This document shows, one piece after another, positions 1 through 7,531 of a stretch of 64,000 nucleotides of DNA; within the stretch, counting starts at the first letter, position 1, and every line of letters begins with the position of its first letter. The notes under the pieces are model-generated. The model was not told the origin of the DNA. It was given only the letters and a program-made list of their open reading frames with translations, and ran no database searches. Source of the stretch: Pseudomonas frederiksbergensis (lineage in GTDB: Bacteria; Pseudomonadota; Gammaproteobacteria; Pseudomonadales; Pseudomonadaceae); the NCBI RefSeq assembly GCF_900105495.1, contig NZ_FNTF01000002.1:2889501-2953500 (forward strand), given 5' to 3'. The translations under genes and the position numbers were made by a program.

Positions 1-89
1 CCGCCACCCCCGTTCAACCGGCCGCCGGTTCGACACCGGCCGTAGCGCCAACGCCGGCACCGACGCCGCAGCTGCGTTTCCGTTGGTAA
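1..89 (+). CDS. 3' end of an upstream CDS, product uncertain
   Basis: Only the last 28 codons are present. The frame starting at base 3 is open from the window edge to a TAA at 87-89. It encodes a Pro/Ala/Thr-rich tail ending QLRFRW. Such a low-complexity tail looks like a disordered C-terminus or linker rather than a catalytic domain. In related Pseudomonas a DUF2066 protein often precedes the AI-2E-type permease and hda, so that is my best guess, from gene order only. The stop is 35 bases before the next start, so the two genes may be cotranscribed. Confidence 0.5.
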   Translation, partial: ATPVQPAAGSTPAVAPTPAPTPQLRFRW

Positions 90-124
90 GTTTTCTTTCT
101 TTATATAGATGCATGGAGTGGTAC

Positions 125-1198
125 ATGGCCGATACGCGGCGTTGGTTCTGGTTGGGTGGGGTGGTTCTGCTCTGCGTGTTTGTCTGGTTGTTGCATCCGA
201 TCCTGACCCCGTTCCTGATCGCATTGCTGCTGGCCTATCTGTTCGACCCGCTGGTGGATCGGCTGGAGAAGGCCGGCCTGTCCCGGACCTGGGGCGTGGT
301 GGCGGTGTTTGCGCTGTTTACCTTGATCTTCACGGCATTGCTGTTGGTGTTGATACCCATGCTCGCCAAGCAGTTGTTTCGCTTGTATGAGCTGACGCCG
401 CAGATGCTCGATTGGTTGCAGCACACTGCACTGCCATGGGCACAATCGAAATTCGGACTGTCGGATAATTTCTGGAAGTTCGACAAGCTCAAGGCTGCGA
501 TCAGCGAGCACATGGGCCAGACCACTGACATCGTCGGAGTGGTGCTGAGTCAGGCAACGGCCTCCGGCCTTGCATTGATTGGCTTGCTGGCGAATCTGGT
601 GCTGATCCCGGTAGTAGTCTTCTATCTGCTGCGGGACTGGGACCTGATGATGGCCAAGATCCGCAGCCTGCTGCCCCGTGACCGCGAAGAGCGGGTTATG
701 ACCCTGGCAGGTGAATGCCATGAAGTGCTCGGTGCGTTCGTGCGCGGGCAGTTGCTGGTGATGGTGGCGTTGGGCGTGATCTACGCGGCCGGCCTGATGT
801 TGATCGGGCTGGAGTTGGGGCTGTTGATCGGGTTGATTGCCGGTCTGGCGGCGATCGTGCCGTACATGGGGTTCGTCATCGGGATCGGCGCGGCCTTGAT
901 TGCCGGTCTGTTCCAGTTCGGCGGCGATCTGTATCCCCTGTTCGGTATCGTCGCGGTGTTCATGGTTGGGCAGGCGCTGGAAGGCATGGTGCTCACGCCA
1001 TTGTTGGTGGGGGACAAGATCGGTCTGCACCCGGTGGCGGTGATCTTCGCGATTCTGGCTGGGGGCGAGCTGTTCGGATTTACCGGCGTGCTGCTGGCGC
1101 TGCCGGTGGCGGCTGTGATCATGGTGCTGGTGCGCCATATGCATGATTTGTATAAAGATTCTGATATGTACAGCGGTGTTGATGAGTCCGGGATTTAA
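125..1198 (+). CDS. AI-2E / PerM family membrane permease
   Basis: A 357-residue polytopic inner-membrane protein. It begins with paired hydrophobic helices (WFWLGGVVLLCVFVWLLHP, then a second segment to about residue 40). A hydrophilic central region at about 110-150 follows, then a hydrophobic C-terminal half with the family's Gly-rich helices and the run FAILAGGELFGFTGVLLALP. Members are called AI-2 exporters or PerM permeases, but the substrate is unknown for most, so I assign only the family. I chose ATG 125 because GGAG at 115-118 lies six bases upstream; in-frame starts at 83 and 113 are less well placed. It precedes hda, a common Pseudomonas arrangement. A GC-rich stem follows the stop at 1220-1248. 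Confidence 0.88.
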   Translation: MADTRRWFWLGGVVLLCVFVWLLHPILTPFLIALLLAYLFDPLVDRLEKAGLSRTWGVVAVFALFTLIFTALLLVLIPMLAKQLFRLYELTPQMLDWLQHTALPWAQSKFGLSDNFWKFDKLKAAISEHMGQTTDIVGVVLSQATASGLALIGLLANLVLIPVVVFYLLRDWDLMMAKIRSLLPRDREERVMTLAGECHEVLGAFVRGQLLVMVALGVIYAAGLMLIGLELGLLIGLIAGLAAIVPYMGFVIGIGAALIAGLFQFGGDLYPLFGIVAVFMVGQALEGMVLTPLLVGDKIGLHPVAVIFAILAGGELFGFTGVLLALPVAAVIMVLVRHMHDLYKDSDMYSGVDESGI

Positions 1199-1219
1199 GA
1201 GCGGCTGATCAACCATCGC

Positions 1220-1248
1220 GGCCAGCCTGGTGCATTGCCGGGCTGGCC
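1220..1248. terminator. GC-rich stem-loop between permease and hda
   Basis: GGCCAGCC at 1220-1227 pairs with GGCTGGCC at 1241-1248. There is no clear T-run, so it could be a weak terminator, an mRNA 3'-end stabiliser or chance. A TATAAA hexamer at 1367-1372, upstream of hda, suggests that hda also has its own promoter. Confidence 0.35.
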
Positions 1249-1428
1249 CGAATCCCTCGCGCGGCTGTCACCTGCGCCGCCAAAGAAACTGTCATAAAAC
1301 CAGGGTGTTAACGCAAACCTTTGATTTTGCTTGTGGTCTGTCGCATTGTGCGACCCGCCTCACGGGTATAAACTTCGCAAACTTTACACAGAGGCCACTA
1401 ACGGTTCCTTTGGAACTGTTCAGTCAGC

Positions 1429-2133
1429 ATGAAACCGATTCAGCTGCCCCTAGGTGTGCGTCTGCGTGATGACGCTACCTTTATCAATTACTATCCAGGC
1501 GCCAATGCCGCTGCACTCGGCTATGTCGAGCGGCTATGCGAAGCCGACGCCGGCTGGACCGAAAGCCTGATTTATCTCTGGGGCAAGGACGGGGTAGGGC
1601 GTACGCACTTGTTGCAGGCGGCCTGCCTGCGCTTCGAGCAACTGGGAGAGCCGGCGGTGTATTTGCCGTTGGCCGAACTGCTCGATCGCGGTATCGCGAT
1701 CCTCGACAACCTCGAACAGTACGAACTGGTCTGCCTGGATGATTTGCAGGCGGTGGCTGGTCGGGCGGATTGGGAAGAGGCGTTGTTTCATCTGTTCAAT
1801 CGTCTGCGTGACAGCGGTCGGCGCCTGCTGATCGCCGCATCGACCTCCCCGCGTGAACTGCCAGTGAAGCTGGCGGACCTCAAATCCCGTCTGACCCTGG
1901 CGCTGATCTTTCAGATGCGTCCGCTCTCCGATGAAGACAAATTGCGTGCCTTGCAACTGCGCGCCTCGCGTCGTGGCCTGCACCTGACCGATGAAGTCGG
2001 GCATTTCATCTTGACCCGCGGTACGCGCAGCATGAGTGCGCTTTTCGAGCTGCTTGAACGTCTCGATCAGGCTTCCCTCCAGGCTCAACGCAAGCTGACC
2101 ATCCCGTTCCTGAAAGAAACGCTAGGCTGGTGA
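1429..2133 (+). CDS. hda: DnaA regulatory inactivator Hda
   Basis: A 234-residue AAA+ protein related to DnaA. In E. coli, Hda bound to the DNA-loaded sliding clamp stimulates hydrolysis of DnaA-bound ATP and so prevents re-initiation. The N-terminus carries a clamp-binding-type motif, QLPLGV at residues 5-10. The Walker A loop GKDGVGRTH is at 52-60 and Walker B LVCLDD at 101-106. The C-terminal AAA+ lid runs through SRLTLALIFQMRPL and the helical end. Length is normal for the family (about 230-250), and it lacks DnaA's DNA-binding domain IV. It stands between a membrane permease and cell-wall hydrolases with no functional link obvious from order. Confidence 0.95.
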   Translation: MKPIQLPLGVRLRDDATFINYYPGANAAALGYVERLCEADAGWTESLIYLWGKDGVGRTHLLQAACLRFEQLGEPAVYLPLAELLDRGIAILDNLEQYELVCLDDLQAVAGRADWEEALFHLFNRLRDSGRRLLIAASTSPRELPVKLADLKSRLTLALIFQMRPLSDEDKLRALQLRASRRGLHLTDEVGHFILTRGTRSMSALFELLERLDQASLQAQRKLTIPFLKETLGW

Positions 2134-2142
2134 AAACCAAGG

Positions 2143-2196
2143 CCTGTAGCGGGTTTCGGCATATTTCAGGCGTCAAGAAATCCGCTTTCCTACAGG
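2143..2196. repeat. Small inverted repeat downstream of hda
   Basis: CCTGTAGCGGGTTTC at 2143-2157 is mirrored by GAAATCCGCTTTCCTACAGG ending at 2196, with an offset of a few bases. It resembles the palindromic intergenic repeats of Pseudomonas but is a different type from the GTGGGAGCG REPs elsewhere in this window. It may also act as a transcription or mRNA-decay barrier. Confidence 0.5.
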
Positions 2197-2347
2197 GTTG
2201 CAGGCTGCGCGAACGTCTAAAACGGGCTTAAGCGCTTAGATGTAAACGCGAAACCAAGAAGTCACATAAAGGTCGATTGAATTTGCAAATGAGTTTGATA
2301 GTAGGCATAGTCTCGGCTTCTTAGAACTATCAGCCACGGTCGTGCCC

Positions 2348-2995
2348 ATGCTAAATCGCTTTGCACCCCTCGTGCCTCTCGCACTCGTCACCCTGTTGTT
2401 CGGTTGCGCTGCTCACTCTCCAGTGTCCCAGCAAGAGCAACAACAGCAGGTCAAAAACTCTGCTACCGCCCAATCTTCCGTTCTTTATCAACAAGCGCTT
2501 GAGCAGGAAGAAGCGGCCAGCGAAAAAGAACTGGCAGACTTCGCCGGCGGCAAGTCGTATCAGCTTCCGGTTCTGGCCGACAGCATCCTTGAACGCGGCA
2601 TGTCCCTGATCGGTACCCGTTACCGTTTCGGCGGCACCTCCGAAGCAGGCTTTGATTGCAGCGGCTTCATCGGTTACCTGTTTCGTGAAGAAGCTGGCCT
2701 GAACCTGCCACGCTCCACCCGCGAAATGATCAACGTCGACGCTCCGCTGGTTTCTCGCAGCAAACTGGAGCCGGGCGACTTGCTGTTTTTCGCCACCAAT
2801 GGCCGTCGCGGCCGCGTCAGTCACGCCGGGATCTACCTGGGTGACAACCAGTTCATCCATTCCAGCAGCCGTCGTAGTGGTGGTGTGCGGATCGATAGTC
2901 TGGGCGACAGCTACTGGAGCAAGTCTTTCATCGAAGCCAAACGCGCTCTCGCGATGGCACCGGCGACGGCCCCGATCGTCACGGCGCGCAAGTAA
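2348..2995 (+). CDS. NlpC/P60 (C40) family lipoprotein, paralogue 1
   Basis: A predicted outer-membrane or periplasmic lipoprotein of 215 residues with a C-terminal NlpC/P60 cysteine peptidase domain, a fold that cleaves peptide bonds in peptidoglycan stems. The signal peptide ends in lipobox LFGC (Cys20). A Gln/Glu-rich stretch at 28-65 looks like a flexible tether. The catalytic set is visible: Cys104 in FDCSGF, His159 in VSHAGIY and His171 in FIHSSS. ATG 2348 is preferred; an in-frame GTG at 2342 is possible and no strong ribosome site separates them. A related lipoprotein follows at 3160, so this is a tandem pair, probably an old duplication. It resembles the Spr/MepS type of endopeptidase, but exact substrate is inferred. 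Confidence 0.9.
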   Translation: MLNRFAPLVPLALVTLLFGCAAHSPVSQQEQQQQVKNSATAQSSVLYQQALEQEEAASEKELADFAGGKSYQLPVLADSILERGMSLIGTRYRFGGTSEAGFDCSGFIGYLFREEAGLNLPRSTREMINVDAPLVSRSKLEPGDLLFFATNGRRGRVSHAGIYLGDNQFIHSSSRRSGGVRIDSLGDSYWSKSFIEAKRALAMAPATAPIVTARK

Positions 2996-3077
2996 GCGGA
3001 CAGTTTGTAAGGTGAACTTAAAGTCTTACTTGAAGTTTGCCCCGTAGCAGCTAGAATCCTGATCTATTATTGATGGC

Positions 3078-3113
3078 AAACCGCCTGCGTCCTGCGCAGG
3101 CGGTTTTCTTTTC
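3078..3113 (+). terminator. Intrinsic terminator or attenuator between the two C40 genes
   Basis: AAACCGCCTGCG (3078-3089) pairs perfectly with CGCAGGCGGTTT (3095-3106) around a 5-base loop. TTTTCTTTT follows. It ends only about 46 bases before the second gene, which leaves little room for a separate promoter; partial readthrough of the first transcript is therefore likely. Confidence 0.85.
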
Positions 3114-3159
3114 TGCGCCCCTGCAGAAAAAGCCGCAGCCAGATCAGGATGTTCTGCCT

Positions 3160-3696
3160 ATGTCGACGTCGGCCCGCCTCGCAATCATGTTCTTCGCAGC
3201 GCTGCTCAGTGCCTGCGCCAGCCGTACACCGCCACCTGCACCGGTGGTTCGCGCGCCGATTGTTTTCAGTTCCTCCCAAGCATTCTCGCCTGAGGCAGAA
3301 GACGTCTTGTTCCGCGCGCTCGGCCTGGTAGGCACGCCGTATCGCTGGGGTGGCAACACGCCGGATTCGGGTTTCGATTGCAGCGGGCTGATCGGTTATG
3401 TCTACCGTGATGTCGCCGGCATTTCCCTGCCGCGGACCACGCGCGAGATGATCGGCATGCAGGCGGCCAGCGTGGGCAAGGAAGGCCTGCAAACCGGTGA
3501 CCTGATCTTCTTCGCCACCAATGGCGGTTCTCAGGTCAGCCACGCCGGGATCTACGTCGGCGAAGGTCGCTTCGTCCATGCGCCAGCCACCGGCGGAACG
3601 GTGAAGCTCGACAGCTTGTCCAAAGCTTACTGGCAGAAAGCCTATCTGAGCGCCAAGCGCGTCTTGCAACCTGAGCACTTGGCACGCAATCCCTAA
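3160..3696 (+). CDS. NlpC/P60 (C40) family lipoprotein, paralogue 2
   Basis: A 178-residue NlpC/P60 lipoprotein, a shorter relative of the preceding gene. The signal peptide ends in LLSAC (Cys19) and a short Pro-rich tether follows. The catalytic residues are Cys74 in FDCSGL, His128 in QVSHAG and His140 in FVHAPA. The frame is open back to 3070, but that would translate through the terminator hairpin and give a poor signal peptide. ATG 3160, with AGGA ten bases upstream, is the credible start. Like paralogue 1 it likely cleaves peptidoglycan stem peptides, and the two may be partly redundant. It lies 15 bases upstream of the O-methyltransferase, so these two may be cotranscribed. Confidence 0.9.
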   Translation: MSTSARLAIMFFAALLSACASRTPPPAPVVRAPIVFSSSQAFSPEAEDVLFRALGLVGTPYRWGGNTPDSGFDCSGLIGYVYRDVAGISLPRTTREMIGMQAASVGKEGLQTGDLIFFATNGGSQVSHAGIYVGEGRFVHAPATGGTVKLDSLSKAYWQKAYLSAKRVLQPEHLARNP

Positions 3697-3711
3697 AGGG
3701 CAGAGGTTGTC

Positions 3712-4365
3712 ATGACCGCTCGCACACTCAATCTCGACGATTCCCTGTATCAATACCTGCTCGACGTTTCCCTGCGCGAAACGCCGTTGCTCAAGCGTTT
3801 GCGTGACGAAACCCAGGCGCTGCCCATGGCTCGCTGGCAGGTGGCGCCGGAGCAGGGGCAATTCCTCGCGCTATTGGTGAAACTCATCGGTGCCAGGCGC
3901 CTGCTGGAAATCGGTACTTTCACCGGTTACAGCGCCTTGTGCATGGCGGCTGCGCTGCCGGATGACGGTTCGCTGATCTGCTGTGACATTCCCGGTGACT
4001 ACAACGCCACCGCGCGCCGTTACTGGCAGGAAGCGGGACTTGCCGCGCGGATCGATCTGCGTTTGGCGCCCGCGCTGGAAACCCTGGCTCAGCTGGATCA
4101 GCCAGAGTCATTCGACCTGATCTTTATCGATGCCGACAAAGCCAACTACCCCCTTTACCTGGAGCATGCATTGCGTCTGCTGCGCGTCGGCGGGCTGGCG
4201 GTGTTTGATAACACGCTGTGGGGTGGTCGGGTGCTTGAGGACAATCCCGAGAGTGAAGACACCCGAGCCATCCAGGCGCTCAATTGCGCCTTGAAGGATG
4301 ACTCGCGTGTGGATTTGTCGCTGTTGCCGTTGGGGGATGGGCTCACACTCTGCCGCAAGCGCTGA
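3712..4365 (+). CDS. Class I SAM-dependent O-methyltransferase
   Basis: A 217-residue soluble methyltransferase of the O-methyltransferase family 3 type (caffeoyl-CoA/catechol OMT-like). The SAM-binding motif EIGTFTGYS is at about 66-74. FIDADKANY at 138-146 matches the metal-binding Asp motif, and DNTLWGG at about 166 is the second metal/substrate motif. These signatures indicate transfer of a methyl group from SAM to a hydroxyl in a divalent-cation-dependent way. The substrate cannot be told from sequence; bacterial members are often orphan enzymes. AGAGG upstream supports ATG 3712. It converges on the minus-strand gene at 4484, with a REP pair in the gap. Confidence 0.88.
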   Translation: MTARTLNLDDSLYQYLLDVSLRETPLLKRLRDETQALPMARWQVAPEQGQFLALLVKLIGARRLLEIGTFTGYSALCMAAALPDDGSLICCDIPGDYNATARRYWQEAGLAARIDLRLAPALETLAQLDQPESFDLIFIDADKANYPLYLEHALRLLRVGGLAVFDNTLWGGRVLEDNPESEDTRAIQALNCALKDDSRVDLSLLPLGDGLTLCRKR

Positions 4366-4375
4366 ACGCGGTTCT

Positions 4376-4466
4376 TGTGGAAGCGGGCTTGCTCGCGAAT
4401 AGCGGTGGGTCAGGCAAGTTCAATGTCGGGTGTACCGGCCTCATCGCGAGCAGGCTCGCTCCCACA
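4376..4466. repeat. REP pair (REPIN-like), GTGGGAGCG family
   Basis: A plus-oriented copy, TGTGGAAGCGGGCTTGCTCG, starts at 4376. Its inverted partner, CATCGCGAGCAGGCTCGCTC, starts at 4442. About 40 bases separate the arms. The pair lies between convergent genes and follows the usual Pseudomonas REPIN layout. The first arm has one change (GTGGAAG for GTGGGAG). Confidence 0.85.
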
Positions 4467-4483
4467 GTTGATGTGTATTGCAG

Positions 4484-5791
4484 TTATTGAGCCGCCGACA
4501 CGCGCCACACCTTGTTGCCCACGTCATCCGCCACCAACAAATCCCCCTGCTGATCAATCACTACACCCACCGGCCGGCCCATGGCTTTTTCCTCGTTATT
4601 GAGGAAGCCAGTGAGCACATCAATCGGCGGCCCGCTCGGTTTCCCTGCGCTGAACGGTACGAAAATCACTTTGTAGCCACTGTGCGGTTTACGGTTCCAT
4701 GACCCATGCTGGCCGATGAATGCTCCTTCCTTGAATTGCGCCGGCAGTCTGTTGCCTTCAGCGAACGTCAGGCCCAACGAGGCGGTATGCGGGCCGACCG
4801 CGTAGTCCGGCGCAATGGCCTTGGCCACCAGGTCGGGGTTTTGCGGCTTGACGCGAACATCGACATGCTGACCGTAATAACTGTAAGGCCAGCCGTAAAA
4901 CCCGCCGTCCTTCACTGAAGTGATGTAATCCGGCACCAAATCGCTGCCGATTTCGTCGCGCTCATTGACCGCTGTCCACAATGCGCCGCTGCGAGGTTCC
5001 CAGGCCAGGCCGTTTGGATTACGAATCCCCGAGGCGAAGATCCGATGATTACCGGTGGCGCGATCCACTTCCCAGATTGCCGCGCGACCTTCCTCCTGAT
5101 CCATGCCGTTTTCACCGACGTTGCTGTTCGAGCCCACGGTGACGTACAGCTTGCTGCCGTCCTTGCTGGCGATAACGTTTTTGGTCCAGTGGTGATTCAG
5201 CGTCCCGCCCGGCAGGTCGATCACCTTCATCGGCTGTGACTTGATCGCCGTCTCGCCGTTTTCATAGTGGAAGCGCAGCAAGCGGTCCGTGTCGGCGACG
5301 TACAGGTCATTGCCGACCAGGGTCATGCCGAAGGGCGAGTTGAGGTTTTCCAGGAACACCGTACGGGTTTCGGCGATGCCGTCGTGGTCCTTGTCCCGCA
5401 GCAGCGTGATGCGGTTCGGGCTCGGTACGCCGGCGCCGGCACGGCCCATGACTTTGCCCATGATCCAGCCACGAATGCCGGCATCGGGTTTGGCGGGTGC
5501 GTTGGTTTCGGCGACCAGCACGTCGCCGTTGGGCAGCACGTAGAGCCAGCGCGGGTGATCGAGGCCTTCGGCAAAAGCCACCACCTGAGTTCCTGTCGCG
5601 GCGATAGGTTTTGCGCCGTCCGGCCAGCCGATCGCCGGGGCGATGTTCACCGTCGGGATCAGGGTCTTGTTCGGTTCTGGCAGCTTGGGCGATGGGCCGG
5701 TGCCGTCGGAGACTTGCAGCCTGGCGGTTTCACCACAGGCGGCAAGCCCTCCGGCGAGCACGATGACGAGAGCGAGCTGAGGCTTGCGCAT
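4484..5791 (-). CDS. Sorbosone dehydrogenase-like beta-propeller lipoprotein
   Basis: A 435-residue exported lipoprotein: the signal sequence ends LAAC with Cys19 as the lipidation site. The rest is a beta-propeller of the soluble glucose/sorbosone dehydrogenase family, with recurring blades such as [31 protein letters not shown] and SLGLTFAEG. Family members bind PQQ or calcium and oxidise aldose sugars or L-sorbosone in the periplasm, but many homologues are uncharacterised, so activity is inferred. The Asp/Gly-rich DKDHDGIAE segment could bind calcium. No PQQ synthesis genes are nearby. It is monocistronic by spacing, with divergent or unrelated neighbours. Confidence 0.85.
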   Translation of the reverse strand: MRKPQLALVIVLAGGLAACGETARLQVSDGTGPSPKLPEPNKTLIPTVNIAPAIGWPDGAKPIAATGTQVVAFAEGLDHPRWLYVLPNGDVLVAETNAPAKPDAGIRGWIMGKVMGRAGAGVPSPNRITLLRDKDHDGIAETRTVFLENLNSPFGMTLVGNDLYVADTDRLLRFHYENGETAIKSQPMKVIDLPGGTLNHHWTKNVIASKDGSKLYVTVGSNSNVGENGMDQEEGRAAIWEVDRATGNHRIFASGIRNPNGLAWEPRSGALWTAVNERDEIGSDLVPDYITSVKDGGFYGWPYSYYGQHVDVRVKPQNPDLVAKAIAPDYAVGPHTASLGLTFAEGNRLPAQFKEGAFIGQHGSWNRKPHSGYKVIFVPFSAGKPSGPPIDVLTGFLNNEEKAMGRPVGVVIDQQGDLLVADDVGNKVWRVSAAQ

Positions 5792-5858
5792 GCTGATCTT
5801 CCCTATGAATGCAGTGAGCTAATCAATAGAGAAGTGCAGTGCGCGATGGTTCAACCGG

Positions 5859-6443
5859 TCAGCCGCGGGCTTCCTTGAACAGCACGGCGATGCCGGGGTG
5901 ATAGTTGCCGGCTTCATTGCGCAACTTGCGATAGGCATAGGGGAAGTACCAGGCCACCGCGCATGTGTGTTCCTTTTGCAGGTCGTCGACCATGTCCTGG
6001 AGTTCTTCCGGGGTGGCGCTTTGTTGGGCTTTTTGCGGTGCGACGAATAGGCAGCCGAGTTTCAGGTCGCTGGCGTAACTGATGCGTTTGGCTTCGCTGG
6101 TGATGTCCTGCAACGCTTGAGTCAGGTTCAGGTTGTTGACCCGTGGCCAGCGCTGGGTCGCCTGAAGGTAAGCGCGTTCTTCGCTCGTCGCGATAAACAG
6201 ATCGGCGCGGCCATTGCGTTCGCCTTCTTCGACCTGTTTACGAGTTGGTGTTTGCTGCAGCGTAACCATCTCTGCCATCCAGGCTGCGGCGGACAGCAGG
6301 CTCAGGTTGGCTTTTTCATCGAACCAGTAAGGCGTTTCGTTATCGCCGCGCACGGCGTTGTAGCGGTCGATACAGTCAAACCAGCGTTCCAGCACCGGTC
6401 GCAGGAATTCCAGCTTCGGATTGCTGATGATCATGCCTTGCAT
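5859..6443 (-). CDS. Conserved hypothetical protein, 194 aa
   Basis: I do not recognise this family. The protein is soluble, with no signal peptide or membrane segment, and fairly rich in aromatic and charged residues (WFDCIDRYNAV, WYFPYAYRKLRNE). It contains a helical, Gln/Glu-rich stretch at about 150-170. The frame stays open to 6512, but ATG 6443 (MQGMIISNP) has AAGGGTGAG just upstream on its strand and is preferred. It is divergent from the cobalamin riboswitch and operon, so the 6444-6610 interval probably carries promoters for both directions. Confidence 0.65.
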   Translation of the reverse strand: MQGMIISNPKLEFLRPVLERWFDCIDRYNAVRGDNETPYWFDEKANLSLLSAAAWMAEMVTLQQTPTRKQVEEGERNGRADLFIATSEERAYLQATQRWPRVNNLNLTQALQDITSEAKRISYASDLKLGCLFVAPQKAQQSATPEELQDMVDDLQKEHTCAVAWYFPYAYRKLRNEAGNYHPGIAVLFKEARG

Positions 6444-6611
6444 GTGGCTCACCCTTGTTATTGTGTTGTGAGATTGTGGCTCTTTGATATCACTGCTGGG
6501 AGTGTGGCACAAGATTGGCGTCAGATAATTGATCGACAGCAGTTATTCGCTCCCAGGCTGCCCGTCTTCAATTGACGCTCCATCCCCAACCCTCTAACCT
6601 TCGCGGCTTGT

Positions 6612-6845
6612 TTCAGGTGCTCTGTGACCTTGGTTGACAGAGTGAAACAGGGAAGCCGGTGAGTGACGCTCTTCAAGCGACGAAGAGCCATGATCCCGGC
6701 GCTGCCCCCGCAACGGTAAATGAGTAAAAACTGCGCCTTGAGCCACTGTGTCGTCGACATGGGAAGGCGCGCAGTCAGGCAAATCGCCGCTCATGAGCCC
6801 GGAGACCGGCCTGATCCATCCAGCGGCATCACGGTGGGCGATGCC
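6612..6845 (+). promoter_or_regulatory. Cobalamin (B12) riboswitch
   Basis: This leader shows the conserved AdoCbl riboswitch blocks in order: GGGAAGCCGGTGAG at 6650-6663; the core GCCCCCGCAACGGTAA ending at 6719; AGCCCGGAGACCGGCC at about 6796-6811; and the closing CATCACGGTGGGCGATG near 6828-6844. The flanking CAGGTGC (6615) and GCCAGG (6843) may form P1. The leader ends about 50 bases before the cobO ribosome site (GGAG, 6897-6900). High adenosylcobalamin would therefore be expected to lower expression of the whole downstream cob run. Boundaries are approximate. Confidence 0.93.
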
Positions 6846-6909
6846 AGGCTTGTTGCCGTCTATTCTTGTGCCTGCCCGCCGTTATCCAGCCTCAACGGAG
6901 AGCTCCCCC

Positions 6910-7521
6910 ATGACTGATACCCCCGATCGTGACGAACGTCATCTGGCGCGCATGCTGCGCAAAAAAGCCGTGATCGACGAACGCATCGCCAATTCCCCGA
7001 ATGAATGCGGCCTGCTGCTGGTGCTGACCGGCAACGGCAAAGGCAAAAGCAGTTCGGCCTTTGGCATGCTCGCCCGGTCCATGGGCCACGGCATGCAGTG
7101 TGGCGTGGTGCAGTTCATCAAGGGGCGCAACAGCACCGGCGAGGAGCTGTTCTTCCGGCGCTTCCCGGAGCAGGTGCGTTTTCATGTGATGGGCGAGGGC
7201 TTCACCTGGGAAACCCAGGATCGCCAGCGTGACATCGCCGCCGCTGAAGCCGCGTGGGCAGTGTCGCGCGAATTGCTGCGTGATCCGTCGATCGGCCTGG
7301 TGGTGCTGGATGAGTTGAACATCGCGCTCAAGCACGGTTATCTGGATCTCGATCAGGTGCTCAGCGACTTGCAGGCCCGTCCGCCAATGCAGCACGTGGT
7401 AGTCACCGGTCGCGGCGCCAAGCCGGAGATGATCGAGCTGGCCGACACCGTCACCGAAATGGGCGTGATCAAGCACGCGTTCCAGGCCGGGATCAAGGCG
7501 CAAAAAGGCGTCGAGTTGTGA
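6910..7521 (+). CDS. cobO: Cob(I)yrinic acid a,c-diamide adenosyltransferase (CobO/BtuR type)
   Basis: A 203-residue ATP:corrinoid adenosyltransferase that attaches the 5'-deoxyadenosyl ligand to reduced cobalt. The unusual P-loop GNGKGKSS is at 41-48, and the downstream LVVLDELNIALKHGYLD stretch is the family's Walker B region. The frame is open back to 6748 inside the riboswitch. ATG 6910, with GGAG nine bases upstream, gives the usual family length and MTDTPDRDERH start. It is the first gene of the riboswitch-controlled run; ten bases separate it from cobB. Confidence 0.96.
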   Translation: MTDTPDRDERHLARMLRKKAVIDERIANSPNECGLLLVLTGNGKGKSSSAFGMLARSMGHGMQCGVVQFIKGRNSTGEELFFRRFPEQVRFHVMGEGFTWETQDRQRDIAAAEAAWAVSRELLRDPSIGLVVLDELNIALKHGYLDLDQVLSDLQARPPMQHVVVTGRGAKPEMIELADTVTEMGVIKHAFQAGIKAQKGVEL

Positions 7522-7531
7522 GCTGCACTTT

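Noticed and set aside
3070..3159. N-terminal extension of the second C40 lipoprotein
   Set aside because: It would translate through a perfect terminator hairpin and bury the signal peptide; ATG 3160 gives a clean lipobox.
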